A stretch of 64,000 nt of DNA from Flammeovirga sp. SJP92. GTDB lineage: Bacteria > Bacteroidota > Bacteroidia > Cytophagales > Flammeovirgaceae. Both the position numbers and the translations under genes were made by a program. Positions 9,461 to 19,049 of the stretch are shown here, one piece after another. The notes below the pieces were generated by a model, which saw nothing but the letters and a program-made list of their open reading frames with translations, searched no databases and was not told the origin of the DNA. The stretch is from positions 124,001-188,000 of the forward strand of contig NZ_LQAQ01000035.1 in NCBI RefSeq assembly GCF_001583495.1, read 5' to 3'. Each line of letters starts with the position of its first letter. Positions within the stretch are counted from its first letter, which is position 1.

Positions 9461-11524
9461 TTAAAGCTTGAATCCTATCACCAGAATATCATCTGTTTGG
9501 GATTCATTTTGCTGTTTTCTCCAAAGTTCAAAACGATGCAACAAAGCCTTCTCTTGTTCTTTGGCAGGAAGATGGTGAATTTCATCGATGAGTTCCCTGA
9601 ATCTTTTTACTAAGAACTTCTTATTATTTGGTCCACCAAGCTGATCTTGATAACCATCAGAATACAGGTATATATAAGTTTCTTCCTCACTGAAATCAAC
9701 CTCATGATTTACAAAGGCAGAACTATTTAAATCCATTCCTCCAATACTTCTTCGATCACCTTTCATTACAAATTGCCTTCCATTTTGGTAATAAAGCCAA
9801 GAATTTTTTGCACTGCTTACGATTACTTTCTTTTTCGTGTAATTAATCAAAGCAATCGAAATATCCATACCATCTTGAACGCCAAAGCTTTCGTGTTGCT
9901 TCAGTGTCATTTGTAGTTGAGTATGCAAATTTTCTAAGATATCTTTTGGGGAGGTAATATGCTTTACCTTAATGATTTCATTTAAAAGTCCTGTCCCAAT
10001 AAGCGACATAAATGCACCTGGAACACCATGACCTGTACAATCACTACAAGCAATAATTGACATCTTATCTTCCTCACCTTCAAGGATACCTGACGAATAA
10101 TAAAAGTCTCCAGATACAAGATCTCTTGGTTTATAGAAAAGCATTAATTCTTTGAAAAGCTTCTCTATATTTGATCTAATTGGCAATGAAGCATTTTGAA
10201 TTCTAGTGGCATAATTCACTCCAGCAGAGATTCTTCGGTTTTTTGAATCAATTAATTCTACATATTCCTGAAGGTGATCTCTTTGAGCTGCAATTTCTTC
10301 AGCCTGAATTTCAATCTTAAAGTTTTTATCAGAAATCTTTTGATAAGCTACTTTGAGGTCGCGGTAGAATCGATATAAAAAGTAAATGAAAATACCACTA
10401 ACAATAAAAATGAATACCAGAACATAAATGAACTTTTCCTGATCATTCATCACTCTTTCGTTGTATTCTTTCTCTAACTTTAATGAATAGATTTCTGAAA
10501 TGTGCTTTTCAGATTCATACGAAGATTTGATTTTCTCAACCCTCGTTTCAATTTCTATATTATCTATTTTAGATTTTACTTCATTGTATTCCGTCACATA
10601 ATCAAACGCCGCTTTCCAATTTTGATCTTCCTTTTCAATCTTAGCCAGCAACTCACAAACATCTCTTTTAAAAAACATCGCCTCCAAAGCATTGGCAATA
10701 TGATATACTTCCACGGCCTGCTTTCTCGCCATATTAAGATTAGAAGAAATGAAATAATACTCTGCCGACATCAACTTGTATTCACAAAGGGCGTATTGAT
10801 CTTCGAATACTTCAAATTGTTGAATGGCTTCATTGATGTAGGAAGAGGCTTCTTCCATTTCACCCAAATTCGCATAAATCTGAGCTTTTATCGCCAATAC
10901 ATACGCTTCTTCTTCTTCAAAATTATACTTTATCGCATTGACGTAAGCTTCATCTTCATATTTCAACCCCAATTGATTATGCCCCCACTTCATATAAACT
11001 TCTCCAATATTGAGCAACATGCTGACTTCGTGCCTTCTTTGCTCCAAGGTAATTTCATCAGATTCATACATGCCATTACGAATAGACTCCAATCCCTTCA
11101 AATAATATTTCAAAGCCTTTTTATAATCTTTCTTTCTGAAATAAAACACCCCAATATTATTACAAATGGTGGATACGTCTGGCCAGTCTTTAAGTTCTTC
11201 TGAAATATGAAGAGCCTTGATGGTATTTTCAAATCCCTCTGTGATTTCACCTTTTTTAATCAAATAACTCCCACTAATCTGATAGGCAAAGCTTTCCGCC
11301 TCTCTATCACCTATTTCCAACGCAATTTTTTTCATCTTATCTGTAAAATAAAGCGTTGAATCGGTCAATAAATTGAGATGTCTTATTGACTTCTCTTTTA
11401 AATTGGCAATATCGATCTGAGGAGTATTCTTTGCAGAAGCATACTCAATAATACATGACAACAGTATTATGATTAGGGTAAGTTTAGAACCAAACTTTTT
11501 TGTATAAAAGGTATCGATCAGCAA
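9461..11524 (-). CDS. TPR-repeat membrane protein with C-terminal SpoIIE/PP2C phosphatase domain
   Basis: Signal-transducing serine phosphatase of 687 aa. A signal-peptide-like N-terminus leads to several TPRs (about 50-310, for example GVFYFRKKDYKKALKYYLKGLE), a transmembrane helix near 365-385, a coiled coil (about 390-430) and a PP2C/SpoIIE domain to the end with KPRDLVSGDFYY, CSDCTGHGVPGAFMSLIG and YLYSDGYQDQLGG, carrying the expected metal-binding Asp residues. Such proteins usually dephosphorylate anti-sigma-factor antagonists in partner-switching pathways or act with gliding and stress signalling; no antagonist gene is adjacent. It lies 36 bases upstream of the TPR hybrid kinase, and both share the TPR-membrane layout, suggesting a common input. 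Confidence 0.92.
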   Translation of the reverse strand: MLIDTFYTKKFGSKLTLIIILLSCIIEYASAKNTPQIDIANLKEKSIRHLNLLTDSTLYFTDKMKKIALEIGDREAESFAYQISGSYLIKKGEITEGFENTIKALHISEELKDWPDVSTICNNIGVFYFRKKDYKKALKYYLKGLESIRNGMYESDEITLEQRRHEVSMLLNIGEVYMKWGHNQLGLKYEDEAYVNAIKYNFEEEEAYVLAIKAQIYANLGEMEEASSYINEAIQQFEVFEDQYALCEYKLMSAEYYFISSNLNMARKQAVEVYHIANALEAMFFKRDVCELLAKIEKEDQNWKAAFDYVTEYNEVKSKIDNIEIETRVEKIKSSYESEKHISEIYSLKLEKEYNERVMNDQEKFIYVLVFIFIVSGIFIYFLYRFYRDLKVAYQKISDKNFKIEIQAEEIAAQRDHLQEYVELIDSKNRRISAGVNYATRIQNASLPIRSNIEKLFKELMLFYKPRDLVSGDFYYSSGILEGEEDKMSIIACSDCTGHGVPGAFMSLIGTGLLNEIIKVKHITSPKDILENLHTQLQMTLKQHESFGVQDGMDISIALINYTKKKVIVSSAKNSWLYYQNGRQFVMKGDRRSIGGMDLNSSAFVNHEVDFSEEETYIYLYSDGYQDQLGGPNNKKFLVKRFRELIDEIHHLPAKEQEKALLHRFELWRKQQNESQTDDILVIGFKL

Positions 11525-11751
11525 GAGTTTTGTGTATATGAATAGAGCCTTATATCTTAAAATTATAAAAATACTTAGCTAAATCCAAGTTTTTTGACAT
11601 AGTCTCTTCGTCAAAAAAAATGATTTTAATCTTTTTAGCTCATACAATGTGTTATATGAATGTATTTAAAAAGTAAATACATAACTTACCTCTCATTATT
11701 CTTACACATTTCATTCTTTAAAATCTCAGAATAAATAGTGAAATACAAAAA

Positions 11752-11812
11752 TCCCCTCAACTTAAATCATAAGTATTTTTTTCAATTTTTCTTACGATTA
11801 GTCAAGGGAATT
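11752..11812 (-). terminator. Likely terminator after the second RND operon
   Basis: On the minus strand a TCCCTTGACTAATCGTAAG arm pairs, with wobbles and small bulges, to CTTATGATTTAAGTTGAGGG and is followed by GATTTTTG. It sits just after the pump stop at 11832. The rest of the 307-base gap 11525-11831 presumably carries the promoter of the TPR-SpoIIE gene, with no clear box seen. Confidence 0.5.
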
Positions 11813-11831
11813 AATATGATTTAAATGCAAT

Positions 11832-14800
11832 TTATAAATTAGAACCGTCGTAATTTTTAAACTTCACTTTGTAAAACAAACTATAGAAAACGGGCACTAA
11901 AACTAAGGTAAGAACTGTTGCAAACAACAACCCAAACAACAAGCTTATTGCAAGGGGTTCAAACATTATACCTCCGCCTAACCATAAGGGAATTAAACCA
12001 CAAACTGTCGTTGCCGTAGTCAGTAAAATCGGTCTAAAACGCTCAGTTGCTGCTGCCACAATAGCATCCGCCGGTGTCCTTTTATTTTCGGTCAGTTCTA
12101 TCTCAATCCGATCAATTAATACAATACCATTATTAATCACAATACCTGCTAAAGATACCAATCCTAAGAACCCAAAAAAGCCCATATAGGAATCTGCGAT
12201 GAAAAGCCCATAATAAACACCAATTGCACCCATTGGTATGGTAAATAAGATAATTAATGATTTTTTGATGGAATTAAACTGTCCAACTAATAGTAATACA
12301 ATAATACAAAACGCCAAAGGCAAGAATGCCACAACAGAACCTATACCAGACTGCGTCTTTTCAATATCACCGCCAAAGTCATAAAAATAACCTGTCTCCC
12401 ATTCCTTCTGATCTTCTTCCAGCCAAGGAGTTATTGTATTCATAACTTCACTTGAAGTGGTATTCTTATCCACATTTGCAGTAACAGTTATGGTTTTAAA
12501 TAGATCATACCTTTTGATTTTTGTAAACTGCCAATCTGTAATAATATCCGCCACTTGTTTCAATGGAACATTATTCCCGTTCATCTGAGAGTAAATATTA
12601 ATAGATTCCAGTTCTCTCAATGAATATTCTCCGTCATGATTGTCTTTCATCATGATTGGAATAGACTCATCAGCTTCTCTGTAGCGATCTAATTCAACAC
12701 CTGAAATACTTGTGAGCATTGACATAGCAATATCTTGATTTGTCACACTTGCCAACTCCGCTCTATCAGGATCAATTTTGATAATAAACTTCTTGGTTTT
12801 CACTCCCCAATCATCATTTATATCTTTCGTGCCAGGAGATTCAGCAAGTTTTGCTTTCACTTTATTGACCAATTGATAAAGTACCATTGGGTCTCTTCCA
12901 GAAATACGAACTTCTATAGGGTTATCTGCTCCACCTGCACTTCCAAGTCGTTTGATTCTTGGCTGAAGGTCAGGAAAATTATTAAAACAATACCAGTCCA
13001 AACTATCAATTACCACTTGATTGAACTCATTGGAAGTGGTATTCACCAAAATATGAGCGGTGTAAGAGGACTTCTCAGGCGCTTGGTAGCCTAAGTCATA
13101 TTTTGGAGCACCTTCCCCTACATAAGAAGTATAATCCAAAATTCCTTCTTCCTCATTTTGAGCTTGCTCTGCAGTCAGCAAGAACCTCTTTAAGTACTCA
13201 TCTACTTTAGCTACTACATCTTTAGTAACCGATATATCTGAGGTCATTGGTAATTCTAAATTGACCGTTACTAAAGCTCTATCAGAATCAGGCATAAAAA
13301 TAAACGGTACATGAGGGGCAATTTTTGTCATGGATAAAAAACAAAGCCCAATAATACCTAAAAACAATACTGGCCTCTTTAAATTCCAAATCAAGAAAGG
13401 TTTATAATAGCCCAATAATTTATCAAAGTTACTTTGGTTCGTTTCATTTGATGTGTCTTTTGGCTTTACCTTAATCAAATAAATAGCTAAAAGAGGAATC
13501 AACGTAATGGACATTACCCATGAACTAATCAACGCAATAGTTATTACTACGAAAATTGGTCCTACCACTTCGCCCATTGTTGACTTGGCTAAGAAGAAAG
13601 CTAAAAATGCCGCAGACGTTGTTAAGGTAGAAATCAATAATGGCACCATCAATTCCTTAGCTGAATCGATTGCAGCATTATAAACCTTAGCACCTCGTTC
13701 CATCTTCACCATTATGGATTCTGACATAACAATTGCATTATCTACCAACATCCCTAATGCCATAATAAGCGCTGCCAATGAAATCTGATTCAAGCCAACA
13801 TCCAACAATCCCATTATTACAAATGTGATAACAATGGTTGAAGGAATTAATGCAGAAACAACTAGCCCAGTCCTTAAACCTAAAAATAAAAACATTACAA
13901 CCAATACAGTTGCTACAGATTGTAACAAGTTACTTACAAAATCATCTACAGAAGACTCCACGTATAAATCAGCTGAAGCAGTTCTGGTAAACTCAATGCC
14001 CCAAGGATATTGTTGCTGATAATATTTTATCTTTTCATCGATCTCCTGTCCTAGTTGTACGATATTCCCCCCTTCTTTCAATTTCACACCTAAAGAAATG
14101 GCAGGTTGCCCAGAAACAGTAACGATGCTCTCTGTTGGATCTTTGTAACCTCTTCTGATTTTGGCGATATCTCCAAGATGGACAGATTGTCCATTTTGAA
14201 GTGGTATCACCACCTTTTCAATTTGACTAACTGTCTCGAAGCTACCTGTAGGTTCCAAAATGATTCTTTCAGTACCAAATTTCACATCTCCCCCTGGGAA
14301 AATAATATTAGTATTGGCAATGGCATTTTTGATCATATTGGTTGTCAATCCATATTTGGAGACCGCTGCATTATCAAACTCCACAAAGACATTTTCCACT
14401 TGTTCTCCTACAATTTCAATTCGAGCTGCATTGGGAAGTTTAATCAATCCATCTTTAACATCTTTGGCTATATCATAAAGCTCTTTGTAGGTATAACCGT
14501 CACCTGTAATAGAGTAAATCACACCAAAAACATCTACAATATCCTCATCTTTGATCTGAACACTGCAACCATCCGGTAAGTCAGGCTCTACCTCAGCCAC
14601 CCTTCTCCTAATTTTATCATAAATAGGTTGCATTTTCGTATACATCTCTTTGATTTCCAAGGTGATGATAGATACATTATTTCTTGATTCTGATTTGATG
14701 GATTTCAATTCAGAAACCTGCTGCAATTGCTTCTCGATCTTATCTGTCACCAGCATTTCTACCCTTTCTGGAGAACCTCCAGGATAAGTTGTAATGATCG

Positions 14801-14936
14801 AAACAAATCTCACTGTAAATGGAGGCATACTATCTCTTGGCATCGTTTCATAGGTCTGAAAACCTAGAAAGCCTAAAAGCACCACCAACGTGAGGGTAAG
14901 AACGTTATATTTAATTGAAAACTCGGTAATATTCAT
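11832..14936 (-). CDS. RND-family efflux pump permease (second system)
   Basis: 1034-aa AcrB-superfamily pump. It shows the N-terminal helix, YPGGSPERVEMLVTDKIEKQ in the first periplasmic domain, GMLVDNAIVMSESI at TM4 (about residue 395), a large second periplasmic loop, and GLVSLAGIVINNGIVLIDRIE with LWLGGGIMFEPLAISLLFGL near the C-terminus. It is only distantly similar to the pump at 633-3671, so it is not a recent duplicate. The adaptor gene ends 3 bases upstream; it is the last gene of the TolC-adaptor-pump operon, followed by a likely terminator. Substrate unknown. Confidence 0.95.
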   Translation of the reverse strand: MNITEFSIKYNVLTLTLVVLLGFLGFQTYETMPRDSMPPFTVRFVSIITTYPGGSPERVEMLVTDKIEKQLQQVSELKSIKSESRNNVSIITLEIKEMYTKMQPIYDKIRRRVAEVEPDLPDGCSVQIKDEDIVDVFGVIYSITGDGYTYKELYDIAKDVKDGLIKLPNAARIEIVGEQVENVFVEFDNAAVSKYGLTTNMIKNAIANTNIIFPGGDVKFGTERIILEPTGSFETVSQIEKVVIPLQNGQSVHLGDIAKIRRGYKDPTESIVTVSGQPAISLGVKLKEGGNIVQLGQEIDEKIKYYQQQYPWGIEFTRTASADLYVESSVDDFVSNLLQSVATVLVVMFLFLGLRTGLVVSALIPSTIVITFVIMGLLDVGLNQISLAALIMALGMLVDNAIVMSESIMVKMERGAKVYNAAIDSAKELMVPLLISTLTTSAAFLAFFLAKSTMGEVVGPIFVVITIALISSWVMSITLIPLLAIYLIKVKPKDTSNETNQSNFDKLLGYYKPFLIWNLKRPVLFLGIIGLCFLSMTKIAPHVPFIFMPDSDRALVTVNLELPMTSDISVTKDVVAKVDEYLKRFLLTAEQAQNEEEGILDYTSYVGEGAPKYDLGYQAPEKSSYTAHILVNTTSNEFNQVVIDSLDWYCFNNFPDLQPRIKRLGSAGGADNPIEVRISGRDPMVLYQLVNKVKAKLAESPGTKDINDDWGVKTKKFIIKIDPDRAELASVTNQDIAMSMLTSISGVELDRYREADESIPIMMKDNHDGEYSLRELESINIYSQMNGNNVPLKQVADIITDWQFTKIKRYDLFKTITVTANVDKNTTSSEVMNTITPWLEEDQKEWETGYFYDFGGDIEKTQSGIGSVVAFLPLAFCIIVLLLVGQFNSIKKSLIILFTIPMGAIGVYYGLFIADSYMGFFGFLGLVSLAGIVINNGIVLIDRIEIELTENKRTPADAIVAAATERFRPILLTTATTVCGLIPLWLGGGIMFEPLAISLLFGLLFATVLTLVLVPVFYSLFYKVKFKNYDGSNL

Positions 14937-14939
14937 GTG

Positions 14940-16049
14940 CTAGATCTTCTGTTGGTACTTTGTAAGGAATTTCACTTTCAAACCGTCACTTATTTTTGTG
15001 ACGCCACTCGTCACCACCATTTCACCTTCTTTCAACCCTTTTTCCACCACAAAACCTTTCCCGCTCAATTCTCCAATTTCGATGGTTTTATAGTGCACAA
15101 TTCCAGTTTTATCATCCAATCGTTCTACCGTGTATACAAAACGCTTTCCATCCACTGCCTCACCCACAGCATCTACAGGGACAATCATATAAGGCTCTGA
15201 AGACTTTTGCTGTACTTGGAAAGTCACGTTAGCTGACATGCCTGGTCTCACATTTTGAGATTTAGCATCCAATAAAACAGTGACTGGAAAAGTAGAAGAA
15301 ACATCTGATACATAAGAAAGCTTTGTTACTTTGCCTTTGAATTTTTTTCCTGCTACAGAAGTAAAACTAACATCAACTTTATCCCCAACTTTTATCTTAG
15401 AAATGTACTTTTCTGGAATGCCTACTTTAATTTCAAGGTCATTTCCAGAAGCAAATTTTACCACAGGATTCCCTGCCATTATGTTCTCATTTCTTGAAGC
15501 AATTTTCTCCGCGATAATACCATTCATCGGAACATAAAGCTTATAATAACTCAATTCTCTTCTTTTCAAGTCTTCCGTTTGCTGACTGTTCTTATAAGCT
15601 GCTTTTGCAGAAGAGAAGGAGTTTTTAGCTTGTTCGTATTCTGATAGAGAAACGTTATTGGCTTCATATAATTTTTTTGTTCTATCCAGACTCGCCTTCA
15701 TGGTTTCCAATTGTACTTTAGCACTTTGTGTTTGCGCCACCGTCTGCTGGAAAGCAATTTTAGCATCGGAATCATCAATTGTTGCAATCAACTGTCCTTT
15801 TTTTACGACATCGCCTTCTACCACATTGATACTCGTCAGCACTCCGCTTACTCTAAAACTGAGTTGAGACTCTGTTCCGGCTTTTGACACTCCAGCAAAA
15901 GTTTGAAAAGCTTCTCCACCAGAATAATACACTTCTGCGTAACGAACGGGTCTGATTACTTCTTCTTGTTGTTCTTCTTTTTTGGAACAGCTTCCTAATA
16001 GCTGCACAATGGAGAAGAAAATAAATAGTTTTGTTATGATATTTTTCAT
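14940..16049 (-). CDS. Efflux RND transporter periplasmic adaptor subunit (second system, lipoprotein)
   Basis: 369 aa membrane-fusion protein. Lipobox LGSC (Cys21) after a short hydrophobic stretch. Lipoyl-like halves INVVEGDVVKKGQLIATIDDSDA and LYVPMNGIIAEKIASRNENIM flank a coiled-coil hairpin (about 90-150); a barrel domain and a C-terminal segment with LKEGEMVVTSGVTKISDG follow. It lies 7 bases after the TolC-fusion gene and 3 bases before the pump, so translation of the three is probably coupled. Confidence 0.93.
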   Translation of the reverse strand: MKNIITKLFIFFSIVQLLGSCSKKEEQQEEVIRPVRYAEVYYSGGEAFQTFAGVSKAGTESQLSFRVSGVLTSINVVEGDVVKKGQLIATIDDSDAKIAFQQTVAQTQSAKVQLETMKASLDRTKKLYEANNVSLSEYEQAKNSFSSAKAAYKNSQQTEDLKRRELSYYKLYVPMNGIIAEKIASRNENIMAGNPVVKFASGNDLEIKVGIPEKYISKIKVGDKVDVSFTSVAGKKFKGKVTKLSYVSDVSSTFPVTVLLDAKSQNVRPGMSANVTFQVQQKSSEPYMIVPVDAVGEAVDGKRFVYTVERLDDKTGIVHYKTIEIGELSGKGFVVEKGLKEGEMVVTSGVTKISDGLKVKFLTKYQQKI

Positions 16050-16056
16050 TTCGATA

Positions 16057-18462
16057 TTATCTATCTATGTTTTTTAATAATTCATTGACCTCTTCATTGG
16101 CCTGTTTCCGTTCTTCATCCGTCTGCAATAAGCTGAAAGTACCCACTGCCCTTTGTATTTTCATGGAAGATTGCAGGAATTGATACACTGCATTGGCGGC
16201 ATTCTGTTCTGATTCAAAAGCATTGTTTTGTGCATCAATCAATTCAATAATGGAAACTCTACCCTTTGAATAATTATCTCTTACAATTTCAAAGTTTTTT
16301 TGGGCGGCTTCCATTGCTTCTCTTGAGTTGGTGATATTTGTACTTGTACTGGCTAACTCATACAATGCACCCCTTACTTCTCTTTCAACATCAAGATTTA
16401 CCTGTCGTTGTTGTGCCTCTAGCTGAAGCTTATCATATTTTGTTTTCTGATAATTTCTTGCTTTTTGAAACCCAGAAAATAAAGGAATAGAAGCAACTAC
16501 AGAAATACTCCAATTTTGATCCAATGGACTCAAACCTGTTCCTCCTCCTGGTATTGTTATGGACTCAGTGCCACTTCCGCCTCTAGCTAAAAATCGGTTA
16601 TAAGAACCTTGTAATGCTACTTCAGGAATAAATCTATTTCGACTATCTGAAGATTGCTGACGCTGTATTGCCAGCATTTGTGCTGCGTATTGTTGTACCA
16701 CAGGACGTTGAATTACTGCTTTGTCCACTACATAATCTGATATTATTAACAGAGAGATGGGGTCGTTTACTAAATTAGCCATTCCTTCAGAAGCTAACCC
16801 TCCATAAATACCATCTGTCAGTTCAACATCTTTTACATAGATCGGTGAACTCATGTTTCTATTCAACAAATTATTCAACACCAGCATCTGCTGTCTTTCT
16901 TGGAGGTTGGCATCAATTACTTGCTGTTCTGATTGTACCAAGTTGGATTGCCAACGATAGACATCTGAATTACCAGAGTACCCAACATTTTCACGTAATT
17001 GAGCAATTTCAAGATTACGTTTTGTTGACTCTAAATATCTGTTGGTAATTTGAACTTGTGTTTTCGCATATAATAAATTAAAATAAGCAATAGAGGCCTG
17101 ATAAACTACATCCAGCATAACTTGCTCATTTCCTGCTTCTCTGGATTGCTGCAAGTATTTCTGAACTCTGGCATTGACAAATACTTTTTCAGAATAAATG
17201 ACCTGTTGCAGTTCTAGAGTTCCTATCAATTGTCTTTCTGCACGAGTACCAAAGGCTCGATCCGCTGTAGGCTGATCAATCCAAGTCCCTGCCATAGACG
17301 CATTAATACTTGGCATCAGAGAGGAATTGGCCACTTTTCGTAATTCATCACCGCTCAAAACTCCATATTGAGAAGCTTTATAATTCATATTTTCAGCAAT
17401 TGCCTCATCCAATACATTTTCTAGGCTTAGCTGTTCACTTTCATCAGGCAAAGCATCCACCCACTCTGCATTGAAAATTACATTCCATTTGGGGAGATAA
17501 GAAAGTTGTCCAGCAACAGATGCATTCAGCACTATTTTCTCTTCATAATCCACCCTTACAGGCAAGTCTTTTGGATTAGTATTTTCATAAAAAATCGATT
17601 CAATATTCAATGCGATTCTTCTTGCAACTATATCATACTTGTCTTCCGTTTTCAAACCTACTAATGCTCCATTTTCTACGCCTTCTTCTCCCTCAGCAGT
17701 AAAAACATAGAGCCCCTTTTCAGCGAAAGCCTCAAATAATTGCCGTTTCTTCTCATTAGAAAGTTTAAACATGAAAGATGCATAAACAGCGTCATAAGTG
17801 GTGTCAACCTGTGCTATTAATGAGTCAATATCATCACCTACCCCAAACGATTTGTACTCCACGCCAATTTCTTCAACAATTCGGTCTAAAGGTTTTGCTG
17901 GAGAATAAACCTGATGAATATAATTGTCAAATAGGACTGCAATTTTATTGTACTTGATAGCATCATGAAAAGTAATAATATCCGTTTTCAATGATGAACT
18001 AGTCAAAATAAAATTGAGGTTGTTAATTCCTGTTGTTCCTTCTTCAGTCAACGGCACCCCTTGACCTTTAGGATCAATAATGCCCCACAATAGTGTAGGC
18101 TTTACTAAATTCTTTTGCTGCACTGCAATAGTCGACCCCAAAACACCCAAACATATGACGACATCGACCTCTTTGTCCGTTTGTAAAAGTTGAAAATGCC
18201 GTTTGGCTTTGGTGTTATCCCAATCGCTAGAAAGCTGATATTTATCGGGAAAAGTGACGTTGTAGGACGATCCCATGACTGCGGGCACCTCCTTCTCTAG
18301 GATATCAATAAACTTAGATTCTTTGTATACTTGAGCATCATACAAAATTCCTATTGTAAGGTTTTTGACTTGATCTTGACAAAATGCTCGTTGAGTATAA
18401 AAAGAAGAAATAGATAGTAGTAAGATTATTGATAAAGTTAAGTTCTTTGTAACTCTAAACAT
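16057..18462 (-). CDS. TolC-family outer membrane protein with N-terminal periplasmic substrate-binding-like domain
   Basis: 801 aa, almost twice the usual TolC length. A signal peptide (about 1-29, ending AFCQ) is followed by a domain of about 300 residues (30-335) that reads like a periplasmic binding protein of the ABC_sub_bind type: NLTIGILYDAQVYKES, VDVVICLGVLGSTIAVQQ, KIAVLFDNYIHQVY, YDAVYASFMFKLSNEKKRQ, GLYVFTAEGEEGVENGALVGL. Residues from about 345 to 790 are a TolC channel: paired long helices, two outer-membrane strands and a conserved VSIIELIDAQNNAFESEQNA segment. The fusion would place a ligand-binding module on the periplasmic end of the channel. It leads the operon TolC-adaptor-pump. 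The first domain's ligand is unknown. Confidence 0.88.
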   Translation of the reverse strand: MFRVTKNLTLSIILLLSISSFYTQRAFCQDQVKNLTIGILYDAQVYKESKFIDILEKEVPAVMGSSYNVTFPDKYQLSSDWDNTKAKRHFQLLQTDKEVDVVICLGVLGSTIAVQQKNLVKPTLLWGIIDPKGQGVPLTEEGTTGINNLNFILTSSSLKTDIITFHDAIKYNKIAVLFDNYIHQVYSPAKPLDRIVEEIGVEYKSFGVGDDIDSLIAQVDTTYDAVYASFMFKLSNEKKRQLFEAFAEKGLYVFTAEGEEGVENGALVGLKTEDKYDIVARRIALNIESIFYENTNPKDLPVRVDYEEKIVLNASVAGQLSYLPKWNVIFNAEWVDALPDESEQLSLENVLDEAIAENMNYKASQYGVLSGDELRKVANSSLMPSINASMAGTWIDQPTADRAFGTRAERQLIGTLELQQVIYSEKVFVNARVQKYLQQSREAGNEQVMLDVVYQASIAYFNLLYAKTQVQITNRYLESTKRNLEIAQLRENVGYSGNSDVYRWQSNLVQSEQQVIDANLQERQQMLVLNNLLNRNMSSPIYVKDVELTDGIYGGLASEGMANLVNDPISLLIISDYVVDKAVIQRPVVQQYAAQMLAIQRQQSSDSRNRFIPEVALQGSYNRFLARGGSGTESITIPGGGTGLSPLDQNWSISVVASIPLFSGFQKARNYQKTKYDKLQLEAQQRQVNLDVEREVRGALYELASTSTNITNSREAMEAAQKNFEIVRDNYSKGRVSIIELIDAQNNAFESEQNAANAVYQFLQSSMKIQRAVGTFSLLQTDEERKQANEEVNELLKNIDR

Positions 18463-18601
18463 GTGATGTAGTATATCATTTACTTAGTTATAAGCTACAA
18501 AAATGTAAACTAAGAATGAAGTAAAAAATAGATAACACAGTTCATACTGTCAAAATTTCTTAGTTTATAATAATTTTTTGTTACATCGTTACATTCTTAA
18601 C

Positions 18602-18644
18602 AAAAAAAAAGAACAGAATACTTTTACAATAAGCATTCTGCTCT
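18602..18644 (-). terminator. Intrinsic terminator hairpin upstream of the efflux operon (possible attenuator)
   Basis: On the minus strand an 11-bp stem (GAGCAGAATGC pairing with GTATTCTGTTC, with two wobbles) is followed directly by nine T. It points toward the TolC-fusion gene, which starts 140 bases further on, and no minus-strand gene precedes it. It either ends a small RNA from 18650-19050 or acts as a leader attenuator. Confidence 0.6.
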
Positions 18645-18770
18645 CCAATAAGGTAAAGAATCGTAATTTCTAATATACTTAGCTAACAGTAATCACTAAG
18701 ATAAAACGTAAATTATCTTAGTAGTTATTTTTATAACAAAGCAAATATATTCAGTAGAGTACAAACTTCT

Positions 18771-18788
18771 ACTACCCAAAAGGGTAGT
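18771..18788. promoter_or_regulatory. Perfect dyad upstream of the second efflux operon
   Basis: ACTACCC-AAAA-GGGTAGT is a perfect 7-bp inverted repeat in the 587-base divergent gap 18463-19049. It is far more GC-rich than its surroundings and sits where an operator for the minus-strand operon could be. A T-run follows on the plus strand after seven more bases, so a weak plus-strand terminator is an alternative. Confidence 0.4.
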
Positions 18789-19008
18789 TTCTACCTTTTT
18801 TTATCAGAAATTAATCTGCATCATCAACAACCTTATTGAAAGCACATTTCTACTAAATTTTATAAATGTAATACACCTTCACTTTAACTGTTTGAAAAAT
18901 AATGAACTACAATCCATAAAGGTTATACTACAAGGAAATAGTCTTTTTTATTTTACATAGATTGTAAAATAATTTTTGGATTTTACTTCTATAAGTGGGT
19001 GTTCATGT

Positions 19009-19016
19009 TAAATTTG
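19009..19016 (+). promoter_or_regulatory. Candidate -7 box for the MBL-fold gene
   Basis: TAAATTTG, identical to the box before the TerB-like gene, lies 33 bases before the start codon at 19050. No well-spaced TTTG was found upstream, so the call rests on the -7 box alone. Confidence 0.4.
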
Positions 19017-19049
19017 TATGACTTTTAGATTATAAATAATAATAACTTA

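Noticed and set aside
10502-11203. 233-residue plus-strand frame rich in Phe, Ile and Arg
   Set aside because: It mirrors the TPR region of the minus-strand SpoIIE protein; composition is that of an antisense shadow.
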